DNA from: Mesorhizobium jarvisii
Lineage (GTDB): Bacteria; Pseudomonadota; Alphaproteobacteria; Rhizobiales; Rhizobiaceae
Length of the DNA stretch: 64,000 nt
Direction of reading: 5' to 3'
Assembly: GCF_003601985.1 (NCBI RefSeq)
Contig: NZ_QZXA01000005.1
Coordinates: 426,906-490,905 of the forward strand
Shown here: positions 1 through 8,059 of the stretch, piece by piece
Layout of the letters: every line of letters begins with the position of its first letter
Numbering within the stretch: the stretch's first letter is position 1
Notes under the pieces: model-generated
The model's database searches: none
Told to the model about the DNA's origin: nothing
What the model saw: only the letters and a program-made list of their open reading frames with translations
Program-made: the position numbers and the translations under genes

Positions 1-11
1 ACAATGCAGGC

Positions 12-614
12 ATGGTCCGATCCTCCCTAGCCGTCCTGGTGATCGATGAAAATCGCATCCGCGCCTCGATCATCGAGGCCGGCCTGCGCGAGGCCGGCCA
101 TCAGCTTGTCACTGTCATCCATGACGTGACCGGCATTGCCCGGCGGATTGCCGAGATCGAACCCGACGTCATCGTCATCGATCTCGAAAACCCCAACCGC
201 GATATGCTCGAAAACATGTTCCAGCTGTCGCGCGCCGTGAAGCGCCCGATCGCCATGTTCGTCGACCGCTCCGACCAGGCCTCGATCGAGGCCGCGGTCG
301 ATGCCGGCGTGTCCGCCTATGTCGTTGACGGTCTGCGGCAAGAGCGCGTCAAGCCGATCCTCGACATGGCGGTGAGCCGCTTCAATGCCTTCTCGCGCAT
401 GGCGCGCGAACTGGAAGAGGCGCGCAGTGAACTTGAGGGCCGCAAGGTCATCGATCGCGCCAAGGGCATTCTGATGAAGTCGCGCGGCCTCTCCGAAGAG
501 GCCGCCTACACGCTGCTGCGCAAGACGGCGATGAACCAGAACCGCAAGATCAGCGACATCGCCCAGAGCCTGGTGACGGCGGCCGGGCTGCTGGGGCCGG
601 CGGAGGACGAATGA
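12..614 (+). CDS. nasT: ANTAR-domain nitrate antiterminator NasT
   Basis: AmiR/NasT-family response regulator of 200 aa. A receiver-like domain (about residues 5-125, with an acidic residue at D57) is followed by a helical linker and an ANTAR RNA-binding domain (about 133-194) containing the signature AKGILM. Proteins of this family bind paired hexaloop hairpins in nitrate-gene leaders and prevent termination. The stop overlaps the start of nasS by 4 nt, so the two are translationally coupled; in this system NasS sequesters NasT when nitrate is absent. The candidate RNA target is in the leader 1.4 kb downstream. The start at 12 sits close to the window edge, so an upstream start cannot be fully excluded. 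Confidence 0.93.
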   Translation: MVRSSLAVLVIDENRIRASIIEAGLREAGHQLVTVIHDVTGIARRIAEIEPDVIVIDLENPNRDMLENMFQLSRAVKRPIAMFVDRSDQASIEAAVDAGVSAYVVDGLRQERVKPILDMAVSRFNAFSRMARELEEARSELEGRKVIDRAKGILMKSRGLSEEAAYTLLRKTAMNQNRKISDIAQSLVTAAGLLGPAEDE

Positions 615-1849
615 GCATGAGGCACCAGATCACCGCCGGCTTCATGCCGCTTTTCGACAGCGCCGTGCTGGTCGCCGCCAGCGAGCTTGGTTTCGCCGCC
701 CGCGAAGGCATTGGGCTGACGCTGCACCGCGAAACCTCCTGGGCCAACATCCGCGACCGCATCGCCATCGGCCACTTCGATCTCGCACATATGCTGGGGC
801 CCATGCCGCTCGCCTGCAATCTCGGGCTGACGCCGCTCGCTTCCGAGACCATCGTGCCGTTCTCGCTCGGGCTCGGCGGCAATTGCGTCACCGTCTCCAA
901 CGCTGTCTGGGCCGGCATGGCGGCGCATGGTGCCGAAGCCGATCTCGATCCCGCGCGCGCGGGCGCGGCACTGCGCGCATTTATTCGCGATCGGGCGGTC
1001 GCGGGCCGCGAACCGCTGCGCTTTGCCGTCGTGCATCCGCATTCCGGGCACAATTACGAACTGCGCTACTGGCTGGCCGCTTGCGGCATCGACCCAGACC
1101 GCGAAATCGAGATCGTCATTGTGCCGCCGCCCTTCATGGCCGATGCGCTGGCCACCGGGCGCATCGACGGCTACTGCGTCGGCGAGCCCTGGAACAGCGC
1201 CGCGGTCGCCGCCGGCACCGGCCATATCGTCACCGTCAAGGCGCAGATATGGCGCAACAGCCCGGAGAAGGTGATCGGCGTGCGCAAGGCCTGGGCCGAC
1301 GAGAATCTCGAGGCGCTGGCGGCGCTGCTGCGCGCGCTGCACCATTCGGCGCGCTGGTGCCAGGATCCGGCCAACCACGCCGAATTGGCCGCGGTGATGG
1401 CGCAGCCCGGCTTCCTCGGCCAGCCGCCGGCGGTGCAGATGCCGATCCTGACCGGCCATCTGCAATTGGGCGGCGGGGCGGAGCGAGATATCGACGACTT
1501 CTTCCTGCCTTTCGACAAGGCGGCGAACTTTCCGTGGAAGAGCCATGCGCTGTGGTTCTACACGCAGATGGTGCGCTGGGGACATGTCGCCCACACGCCC
1601 GGCAATCTCGCCATAGCGCGCGACTGCTACCGGCCCGATCTCTACCGCTCGGCGCTGAAGCCGCTCGGTGTCGCGCTTCCCGGCGCCAACGCCAAGGTCG
1701 AGGGCGCGCTCAAGGCCGCAACCGCCGTCGGCGCGACCGGCGCCGGCCTGGTGCTCGGCCCGGACGGTTTCTTCGACGGCCAGATCTTCGATCCCGACGA
1801 GATCGACACCTACATAGCGAGCCAGAAATCGGTCCGCACGGAAGCCTGA
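611..1849 (+). CDS. nasS: Nitrate/nitrite sensor NasS (NrtA/CmpA-like, cytosolic)
   Basis: 412-aa protein of the NrtA/CmpA substrate-binding family. It shares blocks with the transporter binding protein NrtA downstream, such as LRYWLAA and GEPWN. It begins directly with the mature fold (MSMRHQITAGFMPLFDS) and has no signal or twin-arginine peptide, whereas nrtA does. A cytosolic NrtA-like protein directly behind nasT is the hallmark of NasS, which binds nitrate or nitrite and releases NasT. The ATGA overlap with nasT supports a two-gene sensor operon. It could be misread as a transport component, but the lack of export signal and the gene position argue against that. Confidence 0.9.
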   Translation: MSMRHQITAGFMPLFDSAVLVAASELGFAAREGIGLTLHRETSWANIRDRIAIGHFDLAHMLGPMPLACNLGLTPLASETIVPFSLGLGGNCVTVSNAVWAGMAAHGAEADLDPARAGAALRAFIRDRAVAGREPLRFAVVHPHSGHNYELRYWLAACGIDPDREIEIVIVPPPFMADALATGRIDGYCVGEPWNSAAVAAGTGHIVTVKAQIWRNSPEKVIGVRKAWADENLEALAALLRALHHSARWCQDPANHAELAAVMAQPGFLGQPPAVQMPILTGHLQLGGGAERDIDDFFLPFDKAANFPWKSHALWFYTQMVRWGHVAHTPGNLAIARDCYRPDLYRSALKPLGVALPGANAKVEGALKAATAVGATGAGLVLGPDGFFDGQIFDPDEIDTYIASQKSVRTEA

Positions 1850-1866
1850 TCATTTCGGCGCCCTTC

Positions 1867-1890
1867 TTGTGCATTGCACAAAAAATGTGC
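1867..1890 (+). promoter_or_regulatory. Putative NtrC enhancer site(s) upstream of nrtA
   Basis: Two overlapping dyads are visible: a 15-nt palindrome TTGTGCATTGCACAA at 1867-1881, and GCAC-N7-GTGC at 1876-1890. The second matches the core spacing of NtrC sites (GCAC-N7-GTGC). The site lies about 110-130 bp upstream of the sigma-54 promoter at 2000-2015, a usual enhancer distance. The match is seen directly; NtrC binding is inferred. Confidence 0.6.
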
Positions 1891-1999
1891 GCGCAATGGT
1901 CCTCATGAACAATCTTTGGCCTGCTCGCCATATTGCCCGGCAGGCCGTCGACGGACATGAATCGCTGATTTCATTGATGTTTTTCCTTTCATCCGAAAC

Positions 2000-2015
2000 T
2001 GGCACGGTTCCTGCA
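2000..2015 (+). promoter_or_regulatory. Sigma-54 (-24/-12) promoter of the nrt-nir-nas operon
   Basis: TGGCACGGTTCCTGCA gives the invariant GG (2001-2002) and GC (2013-2014) exactly 10 nt apart, and the -24 element TGGCACG is a full consensus match. The predicted transcript start is near 2026, leaving a leader of about 140 nt before the nrtA ATG at 2169, which contains the antiterminator and terminator elements. Confidence 0.75.
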
Positions 2016-2042
2016 TTGAAATAACCAGGCCTTCATGGGTCA

Positions 2043-2077
2043 GGCGTCCAATGGCGGGCGCCACAGGCAAAGCTGCC
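2043..2077 (+). promoter_or_regulatory. Candidate NasT-binding double hairpin (P1/P2) in the nrtA leader
   Basis: P1 is a 7-bp stem (GGCGTCC 2043-2049 with GGGCGCC 2056-2062, one G-U pair) closing a six-base loop AATGGC. P2 is GGC (2066-2068) with GCC (2075-2077) closing a six-base loop AAAGCT. Both hexaloops carry A at position 1 and G at position 4, the pattern known for ANTAR targets. P2 overlaps the 5' arm of the terminator that begins at 2072, so the two folds are mutually exclusive. P2 has only three certain base pairs, the weakest part of the model. Confidence 0.65.
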
Positions 2078-2137
2078 GCTCAGGTCAAAACGCGCTCCCG
2101 GTCTCTCGGGCGCGAAGACTTGGCCGGCGGCTTTTTT
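2072..2137 (+). terminator. Intrinsic terminator inside the nrtA leader (attenuator)
   Basis: The 5' arm GCTGCCGCTCAGGTC (2072-2086) pairs with GACTTGGCCGGCGGC (2117-2131) over 15 positions, with one mismatch and three G-U pairs, and is followed directly by six T (2132-2137). An inner hairpin (CGCG...CGCG around 2091-2114) fills the loop. It lies between the sigma-54 promoter and the nrtA start, so it should stop transcription unless P1/P2 are held by NasT. Confidence 0.75.
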
Positions 2138-2168
2138 GTTTTGGAATCGCGTTCAACCGGAGACGACG

Positions 2169-3496
2169 ATGAAGAAGACGATGAAGAACTGGATCGGGAC
2201 GGGAACATCGCCAAAGGATGTGACGCGTCGCGATTTTCTGGTCAGCAGCGCCATGACGGTCGGCCTGTTCATGGCGGCCCGCAAGCTCTTTCCATCCGGC
2301 GCCTATGCCGCCACCGCCGCGCCGGAAGTCACCGGCGCCAAGCTCGGCTTCATCGCGCTGACCGATGCCGCACCCCTGATGATCGCCAAGGAGAAGGGCC
2401 TGTCGCCAAATTCGGCATGCCCGATGTCGAGGTGCTGAAGCAGGCTTCCTGGGGCGCGACGCGCGACAATCTGATGCTTGGCGGTGCCGCAAACGGCATC
2501 GACGGCGCCCACATACTGACGCCGCTGCCTTATCTCATGCACACCGGCAAGGTGACGCAGAACAACCAGCCGCTGCCGATGGCGATCGTGGCGCGGCTCA
2601 ACTACGACTGCCAGGGCATTTCGGTCGCCCAGGAATATGCCGGCACCGGCGTCGGTCTCGACGCCTCCAAGCTGAAGGACGCCTTCGCCGCCAAGAAGGC
2701 AGCCGGCAAGGAGGTCAAGGCCGCCATGACCTTCCCGGGCGGCACGCATGACCTCTGGCTGCGCTACTGGCTGGCCGCCGGCGGCATCGATCCCGACAAG
2801 GACGTCTCGACCATCGTCGTGCCGCCGCCGCAGATGGTGGCCAACATGAAGGTCGGCAACATGGACGTCTTCTGCGTCGGCGAGCCGTGGAACGAGCAGC
2901 TCGTCCACCAGGGCGTCGGCTTCACCGCCGCCACCACGGGCGAATTGTGGAAGGGTCATCCGGAAAAGGCGCTCGGTCTGCGCGCCGAATTCATCGAGAA
3001 GAACCCGAACGCCACCAAGGCGATCCTGATGGCCGTCATGGAAGCCCAGCAGTGGTGCGAGGCCAAGGAGAACAAGGACGAGATGGCCGCCATCATCGGC
3101 AAGCGGCAATGGATGAACGTGCCGGTCGCCGACATCATCGGCCGCCTTAAGGGCGACATCAACTACGGCAATGGCCGCGTCGCCAACGGCACCGATTTCT
3201 ACATGAAGTTCTGGAAGGGCGGCGTTTCCTACCCCTTCAAGAGCCATGATGCCTGGTTCCTCGCCGAGAACATCCGCTGGGGCAAATTCGCGCCGACCAC
3301 GGACGTCAAGGCGCTGGTCGACCAGGTCAACCGCGAGGATCTGTGGCGCGAGGCGGCGAAGGATCTCGGGGTGGCGGCGGCCGACATTCCGGCCTCCACG
3401 TCGCGAGGCGTCGAGACCTTCTTCGACGGCAAGACCTTCGATCCGGCCAACCCGTCCGCCTATCTCGACAGCCTGAAGATCAAGGCGTCGGCTTGA
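2169..3496 (+). pseudogene. nrtA: Nitrate ABC transporter substrate-binding protein NrtA, frameshifted
   Basis: Periplasmic nitrate-binding protein of the NrtA/CmpA family. The ATG at 2169 follows GGAG and opens a twin-arginine signal (TRRDFLVSSAM). The frame runs to about residue 78 (APLMIAKEKGL) and then becomes nonsense. The remaining family sequence (AKFGMPDVEVLKQASWGA and on to 3496) continues in a different frame. The codons for Leu and the next residue read CTG TCG where CTG TTC GCC is expected, so one T appears missing at about 2403. Rejoined, the product would be about 442 aa. Only one base is affected and the rest is intact, so this is either a very recent mutation or a sequencing error; if real, high-affinity nitrate uptake would be lost while nrtB and nrtD remain. 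Confidence 0.85.
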
Positions 3497-3562
3497 CCCA
3501 AGCGCAATGGCGCCTCTTGCGCCGTTGTCGCCCCTACCTGCCCCCAAGGAGCTTTCCAAAAG

Positions 3563-4459
3563 ATGTCCATCCAAGCCATCGAGGACACCAAGGTGAAGGC
3601 GTTTCCCGCGCCGGCCAAACCGGCCGAGGTGATCGCCTTCGCCGCCAAGGCGCGGCGCCGCTTCGACCCGCTCGCCATCGCCGGCAAGCTGGCGAGCACG
3701 CTGGTGCCGCCCGTCATCGTCATCGCTCTGATGCTCGTCGTCTGGCAGGTCGCCTGCTCGTCGCCCACATCGAGCCTGCCGCCGCCGAGCCAGGTGTGGA
3801 ACGAGGCCTACGATCTCATCGCGCATCCGTTCTTCGACAATGGCCCGCAGGACATCGGGCTGGCCTGGCGGGTGCTGATCTCGTTGCAGCGCGTCGCCAT
3901 CGGCTTTGGCCTGGCGGCGATCGTCGGCGTCGCGCTCGGCGCGCTGGTCGGCCAGTCGATCTGGGCGATGCGCGGCCTCGATCCGGTGTTCCAGATCCTG
4001 CGCACCGTGCCGCCGCTCGCATGGCTGCCGCTGTCGCTGGCGGCGTTCCGCGATTCCAGCCCGTCGGCGCTGTTCGTCATCTTCATCACCTCAATCTGGC
4101 CGATCATCATCAACACCGCCGTCGGCGTGCGCAACATCCCGCAGGATTACCGCAACGTCGCGCGCATCCTGCGGCTCAACCCGTTCGAGTTCTTCGTCAA
4201 GATCATGGTGCCGGCCGCCGCGCCCTACATCTTCACCGGTCTGCGCATCGGCATCGGCCTGTCCTGGCTCGCCATCGTCGCCGCCGAAATGCTGACCGGC
4301 GGCGTCGGCATCGGCTTCTTCATCTGGGACGCGTGGAACTCATCGCGGCTGCCCGACATCATCGTCGCGCTCGCCTATATCGGCGTCACCGGCTTCTGCC
4401 TCGACCGCCTGGTCGCCGGCGTCGGCGTCTTCGTCACCCGCGGCACAACGGCAAAGTGA
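3563..4459 (+). CDS. nrtB: Nitrate ABC transporter permease NrtB
   Basis: 298-aa inner-membrane permease with about six hydrophobic segments and the binding-protein-dependent transport fold; the cytoplasmic coupling loop lies around residues 175-220 (MVPAAAPYIFTGLRIGIG). The start at 3563 is preceded by AAGGAG. It sits 66 bp after nrtA and 10 bp before the ATPase gene, as expected for the NrtABD nitrate importer. The family also covers taurine, sulfonate and cyanate permeases; the nitrate assignment rests on the flanking nrtA, nirB and nasA genes. Confidence 0.92.
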   Translation: MSIQAIEDTKVKAFPAPAKPAEVIAFAAKARRRFDPLAIAGKLASTLVPPVIVIALMLVVWQVACSSPTSSLPPPSQVWNEAYDLIAHPFFDNGPQDIGLAWRVLISLQRVAIGFGLAAIVGVALGALVGQSIWAMRGLDPVFQILRTVPPLAWLPLSLAAFRDSSPSALFVIFITSIWPIIINTAVGVRNIPQDYRNVARILRLNPFEFFVKIMVPAAAPYIFTGLRIGIGLSWLAIVAAEMLTGGVGIGFFIWDAWNSSRLPDIIVALAYIGVTGFCLDRLVAGVGVFVTRGTTAK

Positions 4460-4469
4460 GGACAGTGCG

Positions 4470-5267
4470 ATGACCGCCTATCTGAAACTCGACCATATCG
4501 ACAAATCCTTCGTCCGCGGCGGCCAGGTCAGCGAGGTTCTGAGGGATATCAGGCTGACCATCGACAAGGGCGAATTCGTCTCCATCATCGGCCACTCCGG
4601 CTGCGGCAAGTCGACCTTGCTCAACCTGATCGCCGGCCTGACCAAGGTTTCCGCCGGGGCGGTGCTGCTCGAGAACAGGGAAGTCGACAGCCCCGGTCCC
4701 GAACGCGCCGTGGTGTTCCAGAACCACTCGCTGCTGCCCTGGCTAACCGTCTACGAAAACATCAACCTGGCGGTCTCAAAAGTCTTCGGCCGTTCGAAGA
4801 GCAAGGCCGAGCGGCATGACTGGATCATGCGCAATCTCGACCTCGTGCAGATGGCGCATGCCAGGGACAAGCGCCCGGCCGAGATCTCGGGCGGCATGAA
4901 ACAGCGCGTCGGCATTGCCCGCGCGCTCGCCATGGAGCCGAAGATCCTGCTGCTCGACGAGCCTTTCGGCGCGCTCGACGCGCTGACGCGCGCACATCTG
5001 CAGGATGCGGTGATGGACATCCATTCCAGGCTCGGCTCGACGACGATCATGATCACCCATGATGTCGACGAGGCGGTGCTCTTGTCCGACCGCATCGTCA
5101 TGATGACCAACGGTCCTGCAGCGACCATCGGCGAGGTGCTGCCCGTGCCGCTGGCAAGGCCGCGCCGGCGCATCGAACTCGCCTCCGACCGCACCTTCCT
5201 GCGCTGCCGCGAGGCCGTGCTGAAATTCCTCTACGAACGCCACCGCTTCGTCGAAGCCGCGGAGTAG
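4470..5267 (+). CDS. nrtD: Nitrate ABC transporter ATP-binding protein
   Basis: 265-aa ABC ATPase with Walker A GHSGCGKST (residues 41-49), the Q-loop within VVFQNHSLLPW, signature ISGGMKQR (about 139-146), Walker B ILLLDE (159-164) and a switch histidine in MITHDVDEA. It lacks the extra C-terminal NrtA-like sensor domain of cyanobacterial NrtC, so it matches the NrtD type and probably works as a homodimer under NrtB. The gene lies 10 bp after nrtB and 4 bp before nirB. Confidence 0.92.
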   Translation: MTAYLKLDHIDKSFVRGGQVSEVLRDIRLTIDKGEFVSIIGHSGCGKSTLLNLIAGLTKVSAGAVLLENREVDSPGPERAVVFQNHSLLPWLTVYENINLAVSKVFGRSKSKAERHDWIMRNLDLVQMAHARDKRPAEISGGMKQRVGIARALAMEPKILLLDEPFGALDALTRAHLQDAVMDIHSRLGSTTIMITHDVDEAVLLSDRIVMMTNGPAATIGEVLPVPLARPRRRIELASDRTFLRCREAVLKFLYERHRFVEAAE

Positions 5268-5271
5268 CATC

Positions 5272-7722
5272 ATGACAGAAAGATTAGTCATCATCGGCAA
5301 CGGCATGGCCCCCGGGCGCATGCTGGAGCACCTGCTGGAACAGGCGCCGGGCCGCTACAGCGTCACCATCTTCAACGCCGAACCGCGCGTCAATTACGAC
5401 CGCATCATGCTGTCGCCGGTGCTGTCGGGCGAAAAGGCCTATGAGGAAATCATCATCCATGGCGACGGCTGGTACATCGCCAACAACATCACCCTCTACA
5501 AGGGCCACAAGATCGTCGCCATCGACCGGGCAGCGAAGACCGTCACCTCCGATCATGGGGTCGCCGAGCCCTACGACAAGCTGGTCATCGCCACCGGCTC
5601 GGTGCCGTTCATCATTCCTGTACCCGGCCACAACCTGCCCGGCGTGCTGACCTATCGCGACCTGGACGACGTACAGGCGATGATGCTGGCCGCCCAGTCG
5701 CGCGCCAAGGCCGTGGTGATCGGTGGCGGCCTGCTCGGGCTGGAAGCGGCGGCGGGTCTCAACGCGCAAGGCATGGACGTCACCGTGCTGCATGTCATGC
5801 CGACACTGATGGAGCGCCAGCTCGATCCGGCCGCCGGCTACCTGCTGCAGCGCGCCGTCGAACAACGCGGCATCAAGGTCATCACCAAGGCCAACACGCA
5901 AGCAATCACGGGCAATGGCAAGGTCGAGCAGGTGGAACTCGCGGACGGAACCGTTATCCCGGCGACGCTGGTGGTCATGGCCGTCGGCATAAGGCCGAAT
6001 GCGGCGCTGGCGAAAGAGGCGGGCATCGCCGTCAACAGAGGCATCGTCGTCGATGCCGGCATGCGCAGCAACGACCCCGACATCTACGCGCTCGGCGAAT
6101 GCGCCGAGGTCAACGGCATGGTCTACGGGCTGGTCGCACCGCTCTACGAAATGGCGCGCGTTGCGGCGAGCCAGCTTGCCGGCGACGAGACAGCTGCCTT
6201 CGTCCATTCGGACACGCCGACCAAGCTCAAGGTCACCGGCATCGAGCTGTTCTCGCTCGGCGACTTCGCCGATGGCGACGACCGCCAGGAGATCGTGCTG
6301 CGCGACGCCTCGGCCGGCGTCTACAAGCGGCTGGTGCTCAAGGACGACCGCATCATCGGCACCGTGCTCTATGGCGAGACGGCCGATGGCGCCTGGTTCA
6401 ACGATCTCAAGAAGAAGCAGACCGATATTTCGCAAATGCGCGATACGTTGATCTTCGGCCAGTCATACCAGGGGGGTGCCCCGCTGGACCCTATGGCGGC
6501 CGTTGCAGCCTTGCCGGATGATGCGGAAATCTGCGGCTGCAACGGCGTTTGCAAGGGAAAGATCACCGGCGCGATCACGGCCAAGGGCCTGACCTCGCTC
6601 GACGATGTGCGCGCCCACACCAAGGCATCGGCCTCCTGCGGCTCCTGCACCGGGCTGGTCGAGAAGCTGATGGTGCTGACCCTCGGCGACACCTACAACC
6701 CTGCGGCCGTGCAACCGATGTGCGGCTGCACCACGCTCGGCCACGACGAGGTGCGCCGGCTGATCAAGGCCAAGCGCCTGAAGACCATTCCCGCCGTCAT
6801 GCAGGAGCTGGAATGGAAGACCTCCTGCGGCTGCGCCAAATGCCGGCCGGCGCTCAACTACTACCTGGTCTGCGACTGGCCGGACGACTATGCCGACGAC
6901 TACCAGTCACGCTTCATCAATGAGCGGGTGCACGCCAACATCCAGAAGGACGGCACCTATTCGGTGGTGCCGCGCATGTGGGGCGGCGTCACCAATGCCG
7001 CCGAACTGCGCGCCATCGCCGATGTCGTTGACAAGTTCGAGATCCCGATGGTCAAGGTCACCGGCGGCCAGCGCATCGACATGCTGGGCATCCGCAAGGA
7101 GGACCTGCCGGCGGTGTGGGCCGATCTCGGCCAGGCCGGCTTCGTCTCCGGCCATGCCTATGCCAAGGGCCTGCGCACGGTGAAGACCTGCGTCGGCTCC
7201 GACTGGTGCCGCTTCGGCACGCAGGATTCGACGGGGCTGGGCATTCGCATCGAGAAATTCATGTGGGGGTCGTGGACCCCGGCCAAGGTCAAGATGGCGG
7301 TGTCCGGTTGTCCGAGGAACTGCGCCGAGGCGACTTGCAAGGATGTCGGCGTCATATGCGTCGACTCAGGCTACGAGATTCATTTCGCCGGTGCCGCCGG
7401 CCTCGACATCAAGGGCACCGAAGTGCTCGGCCTTGTGAAGACAGAAGACGAGGCGCTGGAGCACATCGTGGCGCTGACGCAGATGTACCGTGAGCAGGGC
7501 CGCTATCTCGAACGCATCTACAAATGGGCCAAGCGCATCGGCATCCCCGAGATCAAGCGCCAGATCATGGACGATGGCGAGAAGCGCAAGGCCTACTACG
7601 ACCGCTTCGTCTTTTCCCAGAAATTCGCCCAGGTCGATCCATGGTCGGAACGCGTCTCCGGCAAGGACAAGCACGAATTCCGGCCGATGGCTTCGGTCGG
7701 GTTTGCGCAGGCGGCGGAGTGA
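5272..7722 (+). CDS. nirB: Assimilatory nitrite reductase [NAD(P)H] large subunit NirB
   Basis: 816-aa flavo-siroheme enzyme that reduces nitrite to ammonium in the cytoplasm. Domains in order: an FAD site (IIGNGMAPG, near residue 6), an NAD(P)H site (VVIGGGLLGLEAA, about 144), two BFD-type [2Fe-2S] modules (CGCNGVCKG near 421 with CGSC near 460; CGCTTLG and CGCAKC further on), and the siroheme/[4Fe-4S] ligands C-x5-C (TCVGSDWC, near 638) and C-x3-C (GCPRNC, near 678). The length is normal for the family. It is followed closely by its small subunit nirD. No siroheme synthase gene is present in this operon. Confidence 0.96.
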   Translation: MTERLVIIGNGMAPGRMLEHLLEQAPGRYSVTIFNAEPRVNYDRIMLSPVLSGEKAYEEIIIHGDGWYIANNITLYKGHKIVAIDRAAKTVTSDHGVAEPYDKLVIATGSVPFIIPVPGHNLPGVLTYRDLDDVQAMMLAAQSRAKAVVIGGGLLGLEAAAGLNAQGMDVTVLHVMPTLMERQLDPAAGYLLQRAVEQRGIKVITKANTQAITGNGKVEQVELADGTVIPATLVVMAVGIRPNAALAKEAGIAVNRGIVVDAGMRSNDPDIYALGECAEVNGMVYGLVAPLYEMARVAASQLAGDETAAFVHSDTPTKLKVTGIELFSLGDFADGDDRQEIVLRDASAGVYKRLVLKDDRIIGTVLYGETADGAWFNDLKKKQTDISQMRDTLIFGQSYQGGAPLDPMAAVAALPDDAEICGCNGVCKGKITGAITAKGLTSLDDVRAHTKASASCGSCTGLVEKLMVLTLGDTYNPAAVQPMCGCTTLGHDEVRRLIKAKRLKTIPAVMQELEWKTSCGCAKCRPALNYYLVCDWPDDYADDYQSRFINERVHANIQKDGTYSVVPRMWGGVTNAAELRAIADVVDKFEIPMVKVTGGQRIDMLGIRKEDLPAVWADLGQAGFVSGHAYAKGLRTVKTCVGSDWCRFGTQDSTGLGIRIEKFMWGSWTPAKVKMAVSGCPRNCAEATCKDVGVICVDSGYEIHFAGAAGLDIKGTEVLGLVKTEDEALEHIVALTQMYREQGRYLERIYKWAKRIGIPEIKRQIMDDGEKRKAYYDRFVFSQKFAQVDPWSERVSGKDKHEFRPMASVGFAQAAE

Positions 7723-7727
7723 GCCCA

Positions 7728-8057
7728 ATGAACTGGATCGCCATCGGCTCCCTCTCCGACATCCCCCGCCGTGGTGCGCGCTGTGTCGCCACCCCGCAAG
7801 GCAAGGTCGCGGTCTTCCGCACCCAGGACGATCAGGTCTATGCCATCGACGACCATTGCCCGCACAAGGGCGGGCCGCTGAGCCAAGGCATCGTCCATGG
7901 CGCGGCGGTAACCTGCCCCTTGCACAATTGGGTGATCTCGCTGGAGACAGGCAAGGCGCTCGGCGCCGATGAGGGCGCGGTGCGCACCATCCCAGTCAAG
8001 GTCGAGGGCGAGCGCCTGTTCCTGGCGCTGGAAGCGCTGGCGAGCTGCGCCGCCTGA
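7728..8057 (+). CDS. nirD: Nitrite reductase small subunit NirD (Rieske-like)
   Basis: 109-aa Rieske-fold protein that partners NirB. Here the canonical [2Fe-2S] ligand pairs are kept: C-x-H in DHCPHKGGPL and C-x2-H in CPLHNW. The ATG at 7728 lies 5 bp after the nirB stop and starts the conserved MNWIAIGSLSDIP; an upstream extension in the same frame is only the shadow of nirB. The gene ends 2 bp before nasA. Confidence 0.94.
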   Translation: MNWIAIGSLSDIPRRGARCVATPQGKVAVFRTQDDQVYAIDDHCPHKGGPLSQGIVHGAAVTCPLHNWVISLETGKALGADEGAVRTIPVKVEGERLFLALEALASCAA

Positions 8058-8059
8058 CC

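Noticed and set aside
2051..2400. Possible longer N-terminus for the nitrate-binding protein in the downstream frame
   Set aside because: This stretch covers the leader hairpins and the true nrtA start in another frame; its translation has no family match and no signal peptide.
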